DNA of 64,000 bases from Luteitalea sp. TBR-22. GTDB taxonomy: Bacteria > Acidobacteriota > Vicinamibacteria > Vicinamibacterales > Vicinamibacteraceae. The translations under genes and the position numbers were made by a program. Positions within the stretch are counted from its first letter, which is position 1, and each line of letters begins with the position of its first letter. Below, one piece after another: positions 42,351-51,520 of the stretch. Under the pieces are notes generated by a model that was not told the origin of the DNA, did not search any database, and saw only the letters and a program-made list of their open reading frames with translations. The DNA is taken from positions 952,501 through 1,016,500 of the forward strand of contig NZ_AP024452.1 in the NCBI RefSeq assembly GCF_016865485.1. The letters run 5' to 3'.

Positions 42351-43727
42351 TCAGCTCCGTGGTCGCCGCTCGAGCGAGACCCCGAGCCGTTCCATGCGTC
42401 GATACAGCGCCTGACGCGACAGCCCCAGCACCTCGGCGACCCGCGAGACGCTGCCGCCGTGCGTGCGCAGGAGCGCCTCGAGGGCGGCGCGTTCGCTGCC
42501 CTGTACGGTCGCCTGCGCGGTCCCGCGGCTGCCCGGCGTCCGCTCGTCGAGTCCGAGGTCGGCCGGCGTGATCGCCGGGCCTGTCGCGACCAGCCGCGCG
42601 CGCTGCAGCCGGTTCTGCAACTCGCGCACGTTGCCCGGCCAGGCATGCGCCAGCAGGGCAGCCTCTGCGTCGGCCGACAGCGCCGGCGCCGGATCGGTGG
42701 GGGCGCGCGCGAGCAGGTGGCGCGCGATGGGGAGGATGTCCTCGGGGCGATCGCGCAACGCCGGCACCGCGATCTCGATCACGTTCAGCCGGAAGTAGAG
42801 ATCCTCCCTGAACGAACCGCTGGCGATGGCTTCGGGAAGCCGGACGTTGGTGGCGCACAGCAGCCGCACGTCGCTGCGCAACGACGTGCTCGATCCGAGG
42901 CGCTCGAACTCTCCGGTCTGCAGCACGCGAAGCAGCTTGGCCTGTCCGGCCAGCGACAGCGTCCCGATCTCGTCCAGGAACAGCGTCCCGCCGTGCGCGG
43001 CCTCGAAGCGTCCGATGCGGCGCCGTTGGGCTCCCGTGTAGGCGCCGGCCTCCGCGCCGAACAGCTCGGCCTCGAGCAGCGTGTCGGGCAGCGCCCCGAC
43101 GTTGACCGTCACGAACGGCCTGCCGGCGCGGCCCGAGTTGGCCTGGATGATCTCGGCCAGCTTCTCCTTGCCGACGCCGTTCGGGCCCGTGATGAGCACG
43201 GGCACGTCAGCCGCCGCGACGTGGACCGCGAGGTCGACGACGCGGGCCATCGCGCCGCTCTCGAACACGATCCCCTGCAGGTCGGGGCTGCCCGCAGCCC
43301 GTGCCGCCGGCGTCGTCGCCGGCAGCGGCGACGGCCTGTCGCGCATGGCGAGCAGGTCGCGCACGCTCGCGACGAGGCGCGCGTCGTCCCACGGCTTGCC
43401 GAAGTAGTCGGCCGCCCCCGCCTTCACGAGCGACACGGCGCGCTCGAGCGACGTGAACGCCGTCATGAGCAGGACCGGCATCGCCGGATCCACTGCGCGG
43501 ATGGCGTGGAAGAGCGCCGCGCCCTCGTCGCCCGACGTCTCGCCGGGCGCGAAGTTCATGTCCTGCAGCACGACGCCGATGCCGCCGGCCCGCACCTGCT
43601 GGAGGGCCGAGGCGGCGTCGGGCGCGATGCGCGTCGGCACGTCGTGCAGCGAAAACAGGAGGTCGAGCGCCTGGGCGACCGGCGCCTGGTCCTCCACGAT
43701 CAGGCAGGCCAGCGGGGAAGCTGCCAC
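42351..43727 (-). CDS. NtrC-family sigma-54-dependent response regulator
   Basis: The 458 residues form a receiver (phospho-acceptor Asp56, Thr89, Lys111), a sigma-54 AAA+ domain and a Fis-type HTH (ALEALLRTHGGSVSRVAEVLG to the end). Walker A is GPNGVGKEKL (181-190) instead of the usual GExGTGKE. The sigma-54 loop is GAYTGA (228-233), the Tyr variant of GAFTGA. Walker B is GGTLFLDEIG. Arg residues for the finger are present (FREDLYFRLN). It is part of the exporter operon and probably activates that operon's own sigma-54 promoter at 48470-48485. Confidence 0.92.
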   Translation of the reverse strand: MAASPLACLIVEDQAPVAQALDLLFSLHDVPTRIAPDAASALQQVRAGGIGVVLQDMNFAPGETSGDEGAALFHAIRAVDPAMPVLLMTAFTSLERAVSLVKAGAADYFGKPWDDARLVASVRDLLAMRDRPSPLPATTPAARAAGSPDLQGIVFESGAMARVVDLAVHVAAADVPVLITGPNGVGKEKLAEIIQANSGRAGRPFVTVNVGALPDTLLEAELFGAEAGAYTGAQRRRIGRFEAAHGGTLFLDEIGTLSLAGQAKLLRVLQTGEFERLGSSTSLRSDVRLLCATNVRLPEAIASGSFREDLYFRLNVIEIAVPALRDRPEDILPIARHLLARAPTDPAPALSADAEAALLAHAWPGNVRELQNRLQRARLVATGPAITPADLGLDERTPGSRGTAQATVQGSERAALEALLRTHGGSVSRVAEVLGLSRQALYRRMERLGVSLERRPRS

Positions 43728-43752
43728 GGCGCTAGGGTACGCGGACGCCGAC

Positions 43753-45015
43753 TCAGATGTTCCGCGTCGCTTCGGCCGGCGCCACCCGCGCGCCGCGCAG
43801 GGCCGGCCACAGCGTCGCGAGCAGGCCGGCCAGCCACAGCAGCACCGCTCCGGTCGCGAGCAGGCCTGCGGTGATCCGCGGGCCGTCGATCTCGCGCAGC
43901 AGCGCGACGTTCAGCGTCACGGCGAGCGCGACGCCGAGGACGATGCCGACCGTGGTGGTGATCCAGTTCTCGAACAGGAAGTGCGTGAGGATGTCGCCAC
44001 GGCCGGCGCCGAGTGCGCGTCGCGTCCCGATCTGGCGAGTGCGCTCGGCGACCGAGAACGACGTCAGCCCCATGATCCCCAGCGCGGTCACGAACAGGAG
44101 CACGACGATGACCAGCGACAGCAGCCGTACCATCAGCGTCTGGCTGCCCAGGAACCGTCGTTTCACGTCCACCACGTTGCGCACCTGGTACGTGCGGTTG
44201 GCGTTCACCGCGCCGAGCGTCGCCTCGATCGACTTCTCCACGGCCTCGAGCTGTCCGGGCTTGACGCGCACCAGGTAGGCCGTGCCGCCCTCGTAGCTGC
44301 CCTGCCGCTGCGGATAGAAGGTGGCGCGCTCGCCGATGTTCCACGCATACGGGTTGTAGAACCGGTCGATCACGCCAATCACCTGCCACTGGTCGCCGTC
44401 GTCGTCCTGGAACGTCTTGCCGAGGGGACTGCCCTCGGGGAACATCAGGGTCGCGTAGGCGCGGGTGATGATGGCCGGCACCGTCACGGTGGTGCGCGCG
44501 ATCCCGGAGGCGTCCCGCTCGCGTTCGCTCGCGTTGAGGGCCCGCAACTGCTCGGTGCTCCGCAGCACGTCGTCGCGGGTGAACGCCCGCCCTTCCACGA
44601 GGCGCACGCCGAGGGTGTCCAGGAACTTCTCGTCGGCCGCGTAGATCTGCGTCCGGATCGGTTCGCCGGAGCGGTTGCGCCGGAACTGCGTCGACGACCC
44701 GCCGCCCTGCCAGGGCAGGAAGGCGCTGTTGGTGGCCGTCACCACGCCGGGATGGGCCCGCAGCGCCTGGAGGTCCTGGTCCAGGACCGTGTCGCGGTAG
44801 GCGGCCTCGCGGAAGGCCTCGTTGAACGGCGTGGCCGAGACGCGCATCAACTCGGCGTCGACGAAGCCGGAGGGCCGGGTGAGTTCCCGGCGCGCCTCGA
44901 GGATGAGGCTGACGCAGTTGGCGACGATCGCGAGCGTCAGGGCGACCTCCAGCGCGAGGAGGCCGAAGCGCACCTTGTTGCGCAGCATGGCGCGGATGAT
45001 GGGACCCGGATGCAT
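43753..45015 (-). CDS. FtsX/MacB-type ABC transporter permease (second)
   Basis: The 420-residue permease has an N-terminal membrane helix (RFGLLALEVALTLAIVANC), a large periplasmic domain of about 240 residues and three C-terminal helices ending ALRGARVAPAEATRNI. This is the MacB/FtsX topology with EVGVRRALGA replaced here by IGTRRALGAGRGDIL. It pairs with the 45024 permease as a heterodimer, served by the ATPase at 46356. ATG 45015 is chosen; the open frame beyond it is only the neighbouring gene in another frame. Stop to start of the next gene is 25 bases. Confidence 0.9.
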   Translation of the reverse strand: MHPGPIIRAMLRNKVRFGLLALEVALTLAIVANCVSLILEARRELTRPSGFVDAELMRVSATPFNEAFREAAYRDTVLDQDLQALRAHPGVVTATNSAFLPWQGGGSSTQFRRNRSGEPIRTQIYAADEKFLDTLGVRLVEGRAFTRDDVLRSTEQLRALNASERERDASGIARTTVTVPAIITRAYATLMFPEGSPLGKTFQDDDGDQWQVIGVIDRFYNPYAWNIGERATFYPQRQGSYEGGTAYLVRVKPGQLEAVEKSIEATLGAVNANRTYQVRNVVDVKRRFLGSQTLMVRLLSLVIVVLLFVTALGIMGLTSFSVAERTRQIGTRRALGAGRGDILTHFLFENWITTTVGIVLGVALAVTLNVALLREIDGPRITAGLLATGAVLLWLAGLLATLWPALRGARVAPAEATRNI

Positions 45016-45023
45016 GGCGTGCC

Positions 45024-46346
45024 TCAGATCTTCAGGTGGTTGGCCGGAGCGAGGCGGCAGATGCGCCAGGCCGGGTAGACGCCGGAGATGAGCCCTGCGG
45101 CGACCGACAGGGCGAGGGCGAGCAGGAGCATCGAGACGTCCAGCGAGAAGAGGTCGCGCCGGTTGGTCATGTCCAGCATGAAGGTGTTGAGCAGGCGCAG
45201 GCTGCCCGCGGCAAGCGCGACGCCGATCAGGCCACCGACCAGCGCGACCACCTGGCACTCGACCACGTGCTGCAGGAACACGTCGCGGCGCGAGGCCCCG
45301 AGCGCCCGCCGCACGCCGACCTCGTTGGCCCGCGCCAGGAACTTCCCGAGCAGCAGGCCGATCAGGTTGACCGCCGCGACGACCAGGAAGAGCAGGCCGA
45401 CCATCAGCAGCGCGAACGTCTCGTCCGGGGCGACGTTGAAGTCGTCCATCAGCGCCCTGATGCTCGACACCCGGTAGTTCAGCGGCCTGGCGAACCGACC
45501 GACGCGCCGCTGCTCGCCGATGTAGCTCTCGATGAACGAGCGGTACGCCTGCTCGTCGGCAGGGCTGGCCAGTTCCACCCAGTACTGGATCCAGGTCTGC
45601 TCGGAGTTGAGCAGCGCTGCGAAGCCGGACCGGGTGGTCTGCCCCCAGCCGTCGCTGTTGCCGGCGGTGCGGATCTCCATCGGCACGACGAGGTCGAACG
45701 GCATGTAGAGCGCCTCGGGCTCGGCCAGGGCGCTGCCGGTCATGTCGTACATGCGCACCGTGGGCTGCCAGCCGGCGAGCACGCCGACCACGCGGAACTC
45801 GCGGGTCTCGATCCGGAGCCGCTGGCCGACGCTGTTGCGGCCACCGAACAGCCGCTCGTTCAACGCCTCCGACAGCACGACGACCTGCTCCGGCCTGGCG
45901 TCGCTCTCCCGCGACCAGGGCGCCCCGTACCGGAACGGCACCTCGAACATCTGGAAGAAGTCGGCCGTCGCCATCCGCACGTCCTCGCGCGACGGCCGCA
46001 CGGTCGTGCCCTCGGGAAACACGGTGAGACGGGCCCGGAAGGTCGCCGTCTGCCGGATCGGGATGGTGGAGCGGCGCAGCGCCATGGCGTCGCGATGGCT
46101 GATCTGCGGCGGCAGCCGATTGGGGCCGTCGCCGGGATACGGCTCGCGGGGATCCCAGTTGTCGAGCCGAACGTAGCGCAGCGTCGCTTCCTTGGCCGGC
46201 AGCGGGTGCCTGGTGAAGGCGTGCCGCACGGTCGCGAACGTGGTGGCGAAGGCGATGCCGAGCGCGATGCAGGCCACGATGAGCACCGACAGCATCGGGC
46301 TGCGCTTGAGGCTCTTCCAGGCGATCCAGATGTTGTGCAGCAGCAT
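45024..46346 (-). CDS. FtsX/MacB-type ABC transporter permease (first)
   Basis: The 440-residue permease shows the same plan as its neighbour: helix LSVLIVACIALGIAFATTFA, a periplasmic domain, then EVGVRRALGASRRDVFLQH and two more helices, ending ISGVYPAWRICRLAPANHLKI (in parts). Within each protein PAWRxxxxxPxxxL is the classic FtsX ending. GTG 46355 is an alternative start three codons earlier. It lies 10 bases after the ATPase stop and eight bases before the second permease start, so all are co-translated. Confidence 0.9.
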   Translation of the reverse strand: MLLHNIWIAWKSLKRSPMLSVLIVACIALGIAFATTFATVRHAFTRHPLPAKEATLRYVRLDNWDPREPYPGDGPNRLPPQISHRDAMALRRSTIPIRQTATFRARLTVFPEGTTVRPSREDVRMATADFFQMFEVPFRYGAPWSRESDARPEQVVVLSEALNERLFGGRNSVGQRLRIETREFRVVGVLAGWQPTVRMYDMTGSALAEPEALYMPFDLVVPMEIRTAGNSDGWGQTTRSGFAALLNSEQTWIQYWVELASPADEQAYRSFIESYIGEQRRVGRFARPLNYRVSSIRALMDDFNVAPDETFALLMVGLLFLVVAAVNLIGLLLGKFLARANEVGVRRALGASRRDVFLQHVVECQVVALVGGLIGVALAAGSLRLLNTFMLDMTNRRDLFSLDVSMLLLALALSVAAGLISGVYPAWRICRLAPANHLKI

Positions 46347-46355
46347 GGCGGGCAC

Positions 46356-47075
46356 CTACTGGATCGCGACCGCGAGGCTCGGCAGGGTCCGTTCCTCGAA
46401 CAGTTGCGCGTTGGTGTCGACGACCCGGCCGTCGAGCAGGTGGATGTGGCGCGGGGCGCGGGCCGCGCACTCGGGCGAGTGCGTGACCATGATGATCGTC
46501 GTCCCCTGTTCGTGGATCCGCTCGAGCAGGTCCATGACCTCGCGCGACATCAGCGTGTCGAGATTGCCGGTGGGCTCGTCGGCGAGGATCAGCTTCGGAT
46601 CGCCGGCCAGCACCCGCGCGATCGCGACGCGCTGCTGCTGGCCGCCGGAGAGCTGCGAGGGCAGGTGGCGCAGCCGCGACGACAGCCCCACCATCTCCAC
46701 GGCGCGCTCGACGCGCTCGCGCCGCTCGCGTGCCGGCAGGCGCCGGTAGCGCAGCGGGACGTCGACGTTGTCGAACACGTCGAGGTCGGGAATCAGGTTG
46801 AACGACTGGAAGACGAAGCCGATCTTCTCGTTGCGGATGCGCGACATCTCGCGATCGGTCAGCCGGCTGACGTCCTGCCCGTCGAGCCGGTAGGTGCCGG
46901 CCTCGAACGTGTCGAGCAGGCCCGCGACGTTGAGGAACGTCGTCTTGCCGGATCCGGAGCGGCCCATGACGGCCACGAACTCGCCGGCCTCCACTTCGAG
47001 GGTGATGTCGTCGAGGGCATAGGTCTCCACCAGCTGGGTGCGGTAGACCTTGCGGATTGCGGACATGGAAAGCAT
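46356..47075 (-). CDS. MacB-type ABC transporter ATPase (LolD/FtsE class)
   Basis: The 239-residue ATPase has Walker A GRSGSGKTT, Q-loop FVFQSFNLIPDLDVFDNV (in parts), signature LSGGQQQRVAIARVLAGDP, Walker B LILADEPTGNLD and a switch His in VTHS. It powers the two FtsX permeases, which act mechanically on periplasmic substrates rather than forming a pore. ATG 47075 has a CAGGAG site five bases upstream, which fixes the start; the open frame before it is the heptamer array. Substrates could be peptides, macrolides or lipoproteins. Confidence 0.93.
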   Translation of the reverse strand: MLSMSAIRKVYRTQLVETYALDDITLEVEAGEFVAVMGRSGSGKTTFLNVAGLLDTFEAGTYRLDGQDVSRLTDREMSRIRNEKIGFVFQSFNLIPDLDVFDNVDVPLRYRRLPARERRERVERAVEMVGLSSRLRHLPSQLSGGQQQRVAIARVLAGDPKLILADEPTGNLDTLMSREVMDLLERIHEQGTTIIMVTHSPECAARAPRHIHLLDGRVVDTNAQLFEERTLPSLAVAIQ

Positions 47076-47085
47076 GGCAACTCCT

Positions 47086-47176
47086 GTCGGCCGTCGGTCA
47101 TCGGCCTTCGTCATTCGGCCGGCGGCCTTCGTGGTTCCGGGCGTCAAACGTCAAACGTCAAACGTCAAACGTCAAA
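47086..47176. repeat. Heptamer array, 13 units, ending in five perfect CGTCAAA copies
   Basis: Eight units of a GTCGGCC/TTCGGCC type are followed, in exact 7-base register, by CGTCAAA five times (47142-47176). The array fills the gap between the stop of the membrane fusion protein gene (47179) and the ribosome binding site of the ATPase gene, inside one operon. Confidence 0.92.
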
Positions 47177-47178
47177 CT

Positions 47179-48435
47179 TCAATTACGGTTTCGCAACAGC
47201 AGTCGTTCGGCGCCGCTGAACTCGCTGGTGTCGGACACGATGACCTGGTCGCCCTCGCGCAGGCCACTCGTGATCTCCACCAGCGACAGGCTGCGCGCGC
47301 CGGTCCCGATCGCGACGCGTGTCGCCACGTCGTCGCGCACCACATACGCCAGGCGACCGCCGCCACTCTGCAAGAAGGCGCCGCGGGGCAGCGTCAGCAC
47401 GCGCGGCCGGGTCTCGAACAGCAGCCGCAGCGACACCCGCTGGTTCTGGCGCAGCGTCGACGGCGTCGCGCCGGCGAACACGGCGCGCCCCTTCACGAGG
47501 CTGTCGGACACCGACGGCGAGATGGCCGTCACCTTGCCGTCGTATTCGCGGCCCTCGTACAGCACGCGCACCGGCGTGCCCGGCCCCGCCTCGGCCGCCT
47601 CGTTCTCGGGCAGGCTGAACTCGATCTCGTAGGCGTCGAGGTTGACCACCGTGAGCACCGCCTGGTTGGCGTTGAGCGCGTCGCGGTCCTGGACGCTGAT
47701 GGCGCCGATCAGCCCGTCGAACGGCGCGACGATCGACAGTCGCTCGACCTGCCGGGCGACCTCGTCGGACATCGAGGCCTGCCGCGTCCGGGCCAGTTGC
47801 TGCGTCTGGATCTCGTACTGCGCGGTCTCCTGCTCGAGGCCGCGCGCCGCCTGCGCCGTCTTGAGTTCCACTTCGGCGAGCTGCACGTCGTCCTGGGCCC
47901 GCTCGTAGTCCACCTTGTTGAGGAGGCCTTCCTCGTAGGTCTGGCGCGCCCGCTCGAGGTTCCGGCGCGCCGACTGCAGCCGCACCTGCGCCAGCTCGAT
48001 GCTGCTCGCGTTGCGGGTGTCGCTCTGGCGAGCGGCGATGCGGGCGCGTCCGAGCGCGACGTCGAGCGACTGCAACTGTGCCTGCTCCTGGGTGAAGCGG
48101 CTCCGGAGCTCTGGGCTGTCGATGGTGGCCAGCACCTGCCCGCGCGTCACGGGATCACCGGCCTTGACGTGCAGCGTGACGATGCCGGCGCTGGCGGCAA
48201 AGAGGGTGGGCGCGTTGGCCGACACGATGCGGCCGTCGGCCGCGGCATCACGCACCAGGGTCCCGACGGTCACCGCCGCGATCTGGAGGCGCGAGGCGTC
48301 GATGGCCCGGTCCACTGACGAGAGACGCCGGAACGCCGGCCAGGCGATGGCGAGGCCTCCGACCAGCAGCACCAGACACACGGCTGCGATCGACCGCCGT
48401 CGGCCGAGGCCGCCGCGGACCACGGTGCGGTCCAT
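47179..48435 (-). CDS. Membrane fusion protein of the MacAB-type exporter (HlyD/RND-MFP family)
   Basis: The 418-residue periplasmic adaptor has one N-terminal helix (IAAVCLVLLVGGLAIAWP) and a biotinyl-lipoyl-like hairpin half (IVTLHVKAGDPVTRGQVLATI). A coiled-coil arm (about 115-220, LQSLDVALGRARIAARQ) and beta-barrel domains (VVNLDAYEIEFSLPE) follow. It links the permeases to an outer membrane channel not encoded here. ATG 48435 lies about 25 bases after the start predicted from the sigma-54 promoter, which supports it. It is the first gene of a six-gene operon including its own regulators. Confidence 0.9.
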   Translation of the reverse strand: MDRTVVRGGLGRRRSIAAVCLVLLVGGLAIAWPAFRRLSSVDRAIDASRLQIAAVTVGTLVRDAAADGRIVSANAPTLFAASAGIVTLHVKAGDPVTRGQVLATIDSPELRSRFTQEQAQLQSLDVALGRARIAARQSDTRNASSIELAQVRLQSARRNLERARQTYEEGLLNKVDYERAQDDVQLAEVELKTAQAARGLEQETAQYEIQTQQLARTRQASMSDEVARQVERLSIVAPFDGLIGAISVQDRDALNANQAVLTVVNLDAYEIEFSLPENEAAEAGPGTPVRVLYEGREYDGKVTAISPSVSDSLVKGRAVFAGATPSTLRQNQRVSLRLLFETRPRVLTLPRGAFLQSGGGRLAYVVRDDVATRVAIGTGARSLSLVEITSGLREGDQVIVSDTSEFSGAERLLLRNRN

Positions 48436-48469
48436 CGATGAGGTTCCCGATATCACGCTGCCTCACGAG

Positions 48470-48485
48470 GGCAAGCGCGGTGCCA
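48470..48485 (-). promoter_or_regulatory. Sigma-54 (-24/-12) promoter of the exporter operon
   Basis: Read on the minus strand, TGGCACCGCGCTTGCC contains the GG at -24 and GC at -12 with exactly 10 bases between (GG-N10-GC), and matches TGGCAC-N5-TTGC. The start of transcription would fall near 48460, about 25 bases before the membrane fusion protein ATG at 48435. It fits an operon that encodes its own sigma-54 activator. Confidence 0.85.
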
Positions 48486-48541
48486 TCGGCGGGAGGCGCG
48501 AACAGGCGCGAAATCACGCGGTCACTGGTCGTCGGGGCCCC

Positions 48542-48639
48542 GTGTCCGGGTGACAGACGTCCGGTGGACCCGGACAGGTGTCCGGCTCAGGGCTCAGGGC
48601 TCAAGGCTCAGGGCGCAAGGCCCAAGGCCCAAGGCCCAG
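48542..48639. repeat. Heptamer array, 14 units (GGTGTCC-like then GGCTCAG/GGCCCAA), with inverted repeats
   Basis: Units of a GGTGTCC/GGTGGAC/GGTGACA type (48542-48583) pass into GGCTCAG (from 48584) and GGCCCAA (to 48639). The first part also contains GTCCGG-TGGAC-CCGGAC and CCGGACA-GG-TGTCCGG inverted repeats, placed 80-125 bases upstream of the sigma-54 start, where enhancer sites would sit. Whether these are activator sites or chance products of the array is open. Confidence 0.75.
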
Positions 48640-48720
48640 CATGCCGACGGCGACGCCTACACCAACTGCCGCCTGCCTGACATATGACACAAGCGGGCGG
48701 GAGGCCCGGAAAGCGTTCGC

Positions 48721-48782
48721 TATCATCGATCCGATCGGTTCCAGCCGGAAAGGCAGGCCACTGCGGCCCGCCGATTGAGGAG
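48721..48782 (+). promoter_or_regulatory. Leader of the CysO-MoeB gene: -10 element and three-way-junction fold
   Basis: TATCAT (48721-48726) is a plausible -10 box, putting the start near 48733. The leader can fold as an outer helix CGATCGG/CCGATTG (48732-48738 with 48771-48777) enclosing GCC-GGAAA-GGC and GGCC-ACTGC-GGCC hairpins. The outer helix ends in the GAGGAG ribosome binding site, so its pairing could control translation. It matches no riboswitch I know. Confidence 0.35.
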
Positions 48783-48787
48783 TTCAC

Positions 48788-50236
48788 GTGTCCCAGACCG
48801 TCCACATCCCGACGCCCCTTCGCCAATACACCGACAAGCTCGATGCGGTGCAGGTGAGCGGCGCGACCGTCGCCGAGGCGCTCGCGCAGTTGACGACGAC
48901 GTACCCGGAGTTGAAGAAGCACCTGTACAACGAGCAGGGCAAGCTCCGGCACTTCGTGAACATCTACGTCAACGACGAGGACATCCGGTACCTGCAGAAG
49001 GAGCAGACGCCGCTCGGGGCGGCCGACACGATCAGCATCATCCCGTCGGTGGCTGGCGGGAGCCCGGCGGTGGACGAGTTGCCGGCGCTGGAGCAGGAGG
49101 AAGTGGCGCGCTACTCGCGGCACCTGATCCTGCCCGAGGTCGGCATGGAGGGGCAGCGCAAGCTGAAGGCGGCCAGTGTGCTGTGCGTCGGCGCGGGCGG
49201 CCTGGGATCACCCGTCCTGCTGTACCTGGCCGCGGCCGGCATCGGCCGCATCGGCATCGTCGACTTCGACGTGGTGGACCTGAGCAACCTGCAGCGGCAG
49301 GTGCTGCACGGCACGGCCGACATCGGCCGCAAGAAGCTGGACTCGGCCCGCGACGCGGTGAAGGCCATCAACCCGCACGTGCAGGTGGACCTCCACGAGG
49401 TGGCGCTGTCGTCGCAGAACGCGCTGGAGCTGTTCAAGCCGTACGACATCATCATCGACGGCACCGACAACTTCCCGACGCGCTACCTGGTCAACGATGC
49501 GTGCGTGCTGCTGGGCAAGCCGAACGCCTACGGGAGCATCTTCCGCTTCGAGGGGCAGGCGTCGGTGTTCGCCACCAAGGGCGGGCCGTGCTATCGCTGC
49601 CTGTACCCGGAACCGCCGCCCCCGGGGCTCGTCCCCAGCTGCGCGGAAGGTGGCGTGCTCGGCGTGCTGCCCGGCATCATCGGCGTCATCCAGGCCACCG
49701 AGGCCATCAAGGTGATCCTCGGCGCGGGCGAGCCGCTGATCGGCCGGTTCCTCATCTACGACGCGCTCAAGATGAAGTTCCGTGAGCTGAAGCTGCGGCG
49801 CGACCCGGAGTGCCCGGTGTGCGGCGACAACCCCACCGTGAAGGCGCTGATCGACTACGAGCAGTTCTGCGGGCTGAAGCCGGCGGCGGGCGCCCCCGCG
49901 TCGGCGGCACCGGCGGCCGTGCCGGCCATCGAGGTCGAGGAACTCAAGCGCCGCATCGACGCTGGTGACGACATCCTCGTGCTCGACGTGCGCGAGCCGC
50001 ACGAAGTGGACATCGTGCGAATCGAAGGCACGACGGTGATCCCGCTCGGTGAACTGCCGCGTCGGCTCGATGAACTCGACCGTACGAAGGATCTGCTGGT
50101 GCACTGCAAGGTCGGCGGCCGCAGCGCGAAGGCGGTGGCGCTGCTGCGCGAGCAGGGCTTCGATCGTGCCGTGAACGTTGCGGGCGGCATCCTGGCCTGG
50201 GTCGAGCGCATCGAGCCGCACAAGCCGAAGTACTGA
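48788..50236 (+). CDS. CysO-like ubiquitin-fold + MoeB/ThiF adenylyltransferase + rhodanese fusion
   Basis: The 482-residue protein joins three parts usually found on separate chains. Residues 1-91 are a CysO/MoaD-type ubiquitin fold (HIPTPLRQYTDKL, FVNIYVNDEDIRYL) ending in the Gly-Gly at 90-91. Residues 105-365 are an E1-like adenylyltransferase (GAGGLG at 135-140, DGTDNFPTRYLVND, zinc cysteines 268/271/342/345). Residues 382-482 are a rhodanese with Cys440 in HCKVGGRS. It should load sulfur onto a Gly-Gly end for cysteine, thiamin or molybdopterin synthesis. GTG 48788 has GAGGAG five bases upstream. Confidence 0.9.
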   Translation: MSQTVHIPTPLRQYTDKLDAVQVSGATVAEALAQLTTTYPELKKHLYNEQGKLRHFVNIYVNDEDIRYLQKEQTPLGAADTISIIPSVAGGSPAVDELPALEQEEVARYSRHLILPEVGMEGQRKLKAASVLCVGAGGLGSPVLLYLAAAGIGRIGIVDFDVVDLSNLQRQVLHGTADIGRKKLDSARDAVKAINPHVQVDLHEVALSSQNALELFKPYDIIIDGTDNFPTRYLVNDACVLLGKPNAYGSIFRFEGQASVFATKGGPCYRCLYPEPPPPGLVPSCAEGGVLGVLPGIIGVIQATEAIKVILGAGEPLIGRFLIYDALKMKFRELKLRRDPECPVCGDNPTVKALIDYEQFCGLKPAAGAPASAAPAAVPAIEVEELKRRIDAGDDILVLDVREPHEVDIVRIEGTTVIPLGELPRRLDELDRTKDLLVHCKVGGRSAKAVALLREQGFDRAVNVAGGILAWVERIEPHKPKY

Positions 50237-50296
50237 GACTGACGCCGGGCTCAGGGGCAGGATCTCAGGGCTTGCGGCTTACGCGGGCACCCATAT

Positions 50297-50337
50297 ACGC
50301 GTCGCATCGGGAGCATGTTCCCGGGCGACGCGTTTTT
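50297..50337 (+). terminator. Rho-independent terminator after the CysO-MoeB gene
   Basis: ACGCGTCGC (50297-50305) pairs with GCGACGCGT (50325-50333), with a further GGGA/TCCC inner pairing, and is followed by a run of T (50333-50337). This is the clearest classical terminator in the window. Confidence 0.88.
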
Positions 50338-50403
50338 CGTGTGGCCCCGTGATTCCTTTCGCGCGTTCGTTCGTCGCGGTGCAGTCCTGACGTTTGAGAG
50401 GAC

Positions 50404-51465
<1,062 letters not shown>

Positions 51466-51520
51466 ACCAGGGCCATCCGGTGGGCCGGCACGGCTCCCGT
51501 CTCCAACAGGGAAGGACATC

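Noticed and set aside
43753-46470. A 905-codon minus strand frame joining two permeases
   Set aside because: The frame matches the second permease only to 45015; beyond that it is an Arg/Ala-rich out-of-frame reading of the first permease.
48732-48777. Hammerhead ribozyme or cobalamin riboswitch in the CysO-MoeB leader
   Set aside because: The CTGATGA core of hammerheads and the B12 box of cobalamin riboswitches are missing, although GAAA and GCCACTG occur.
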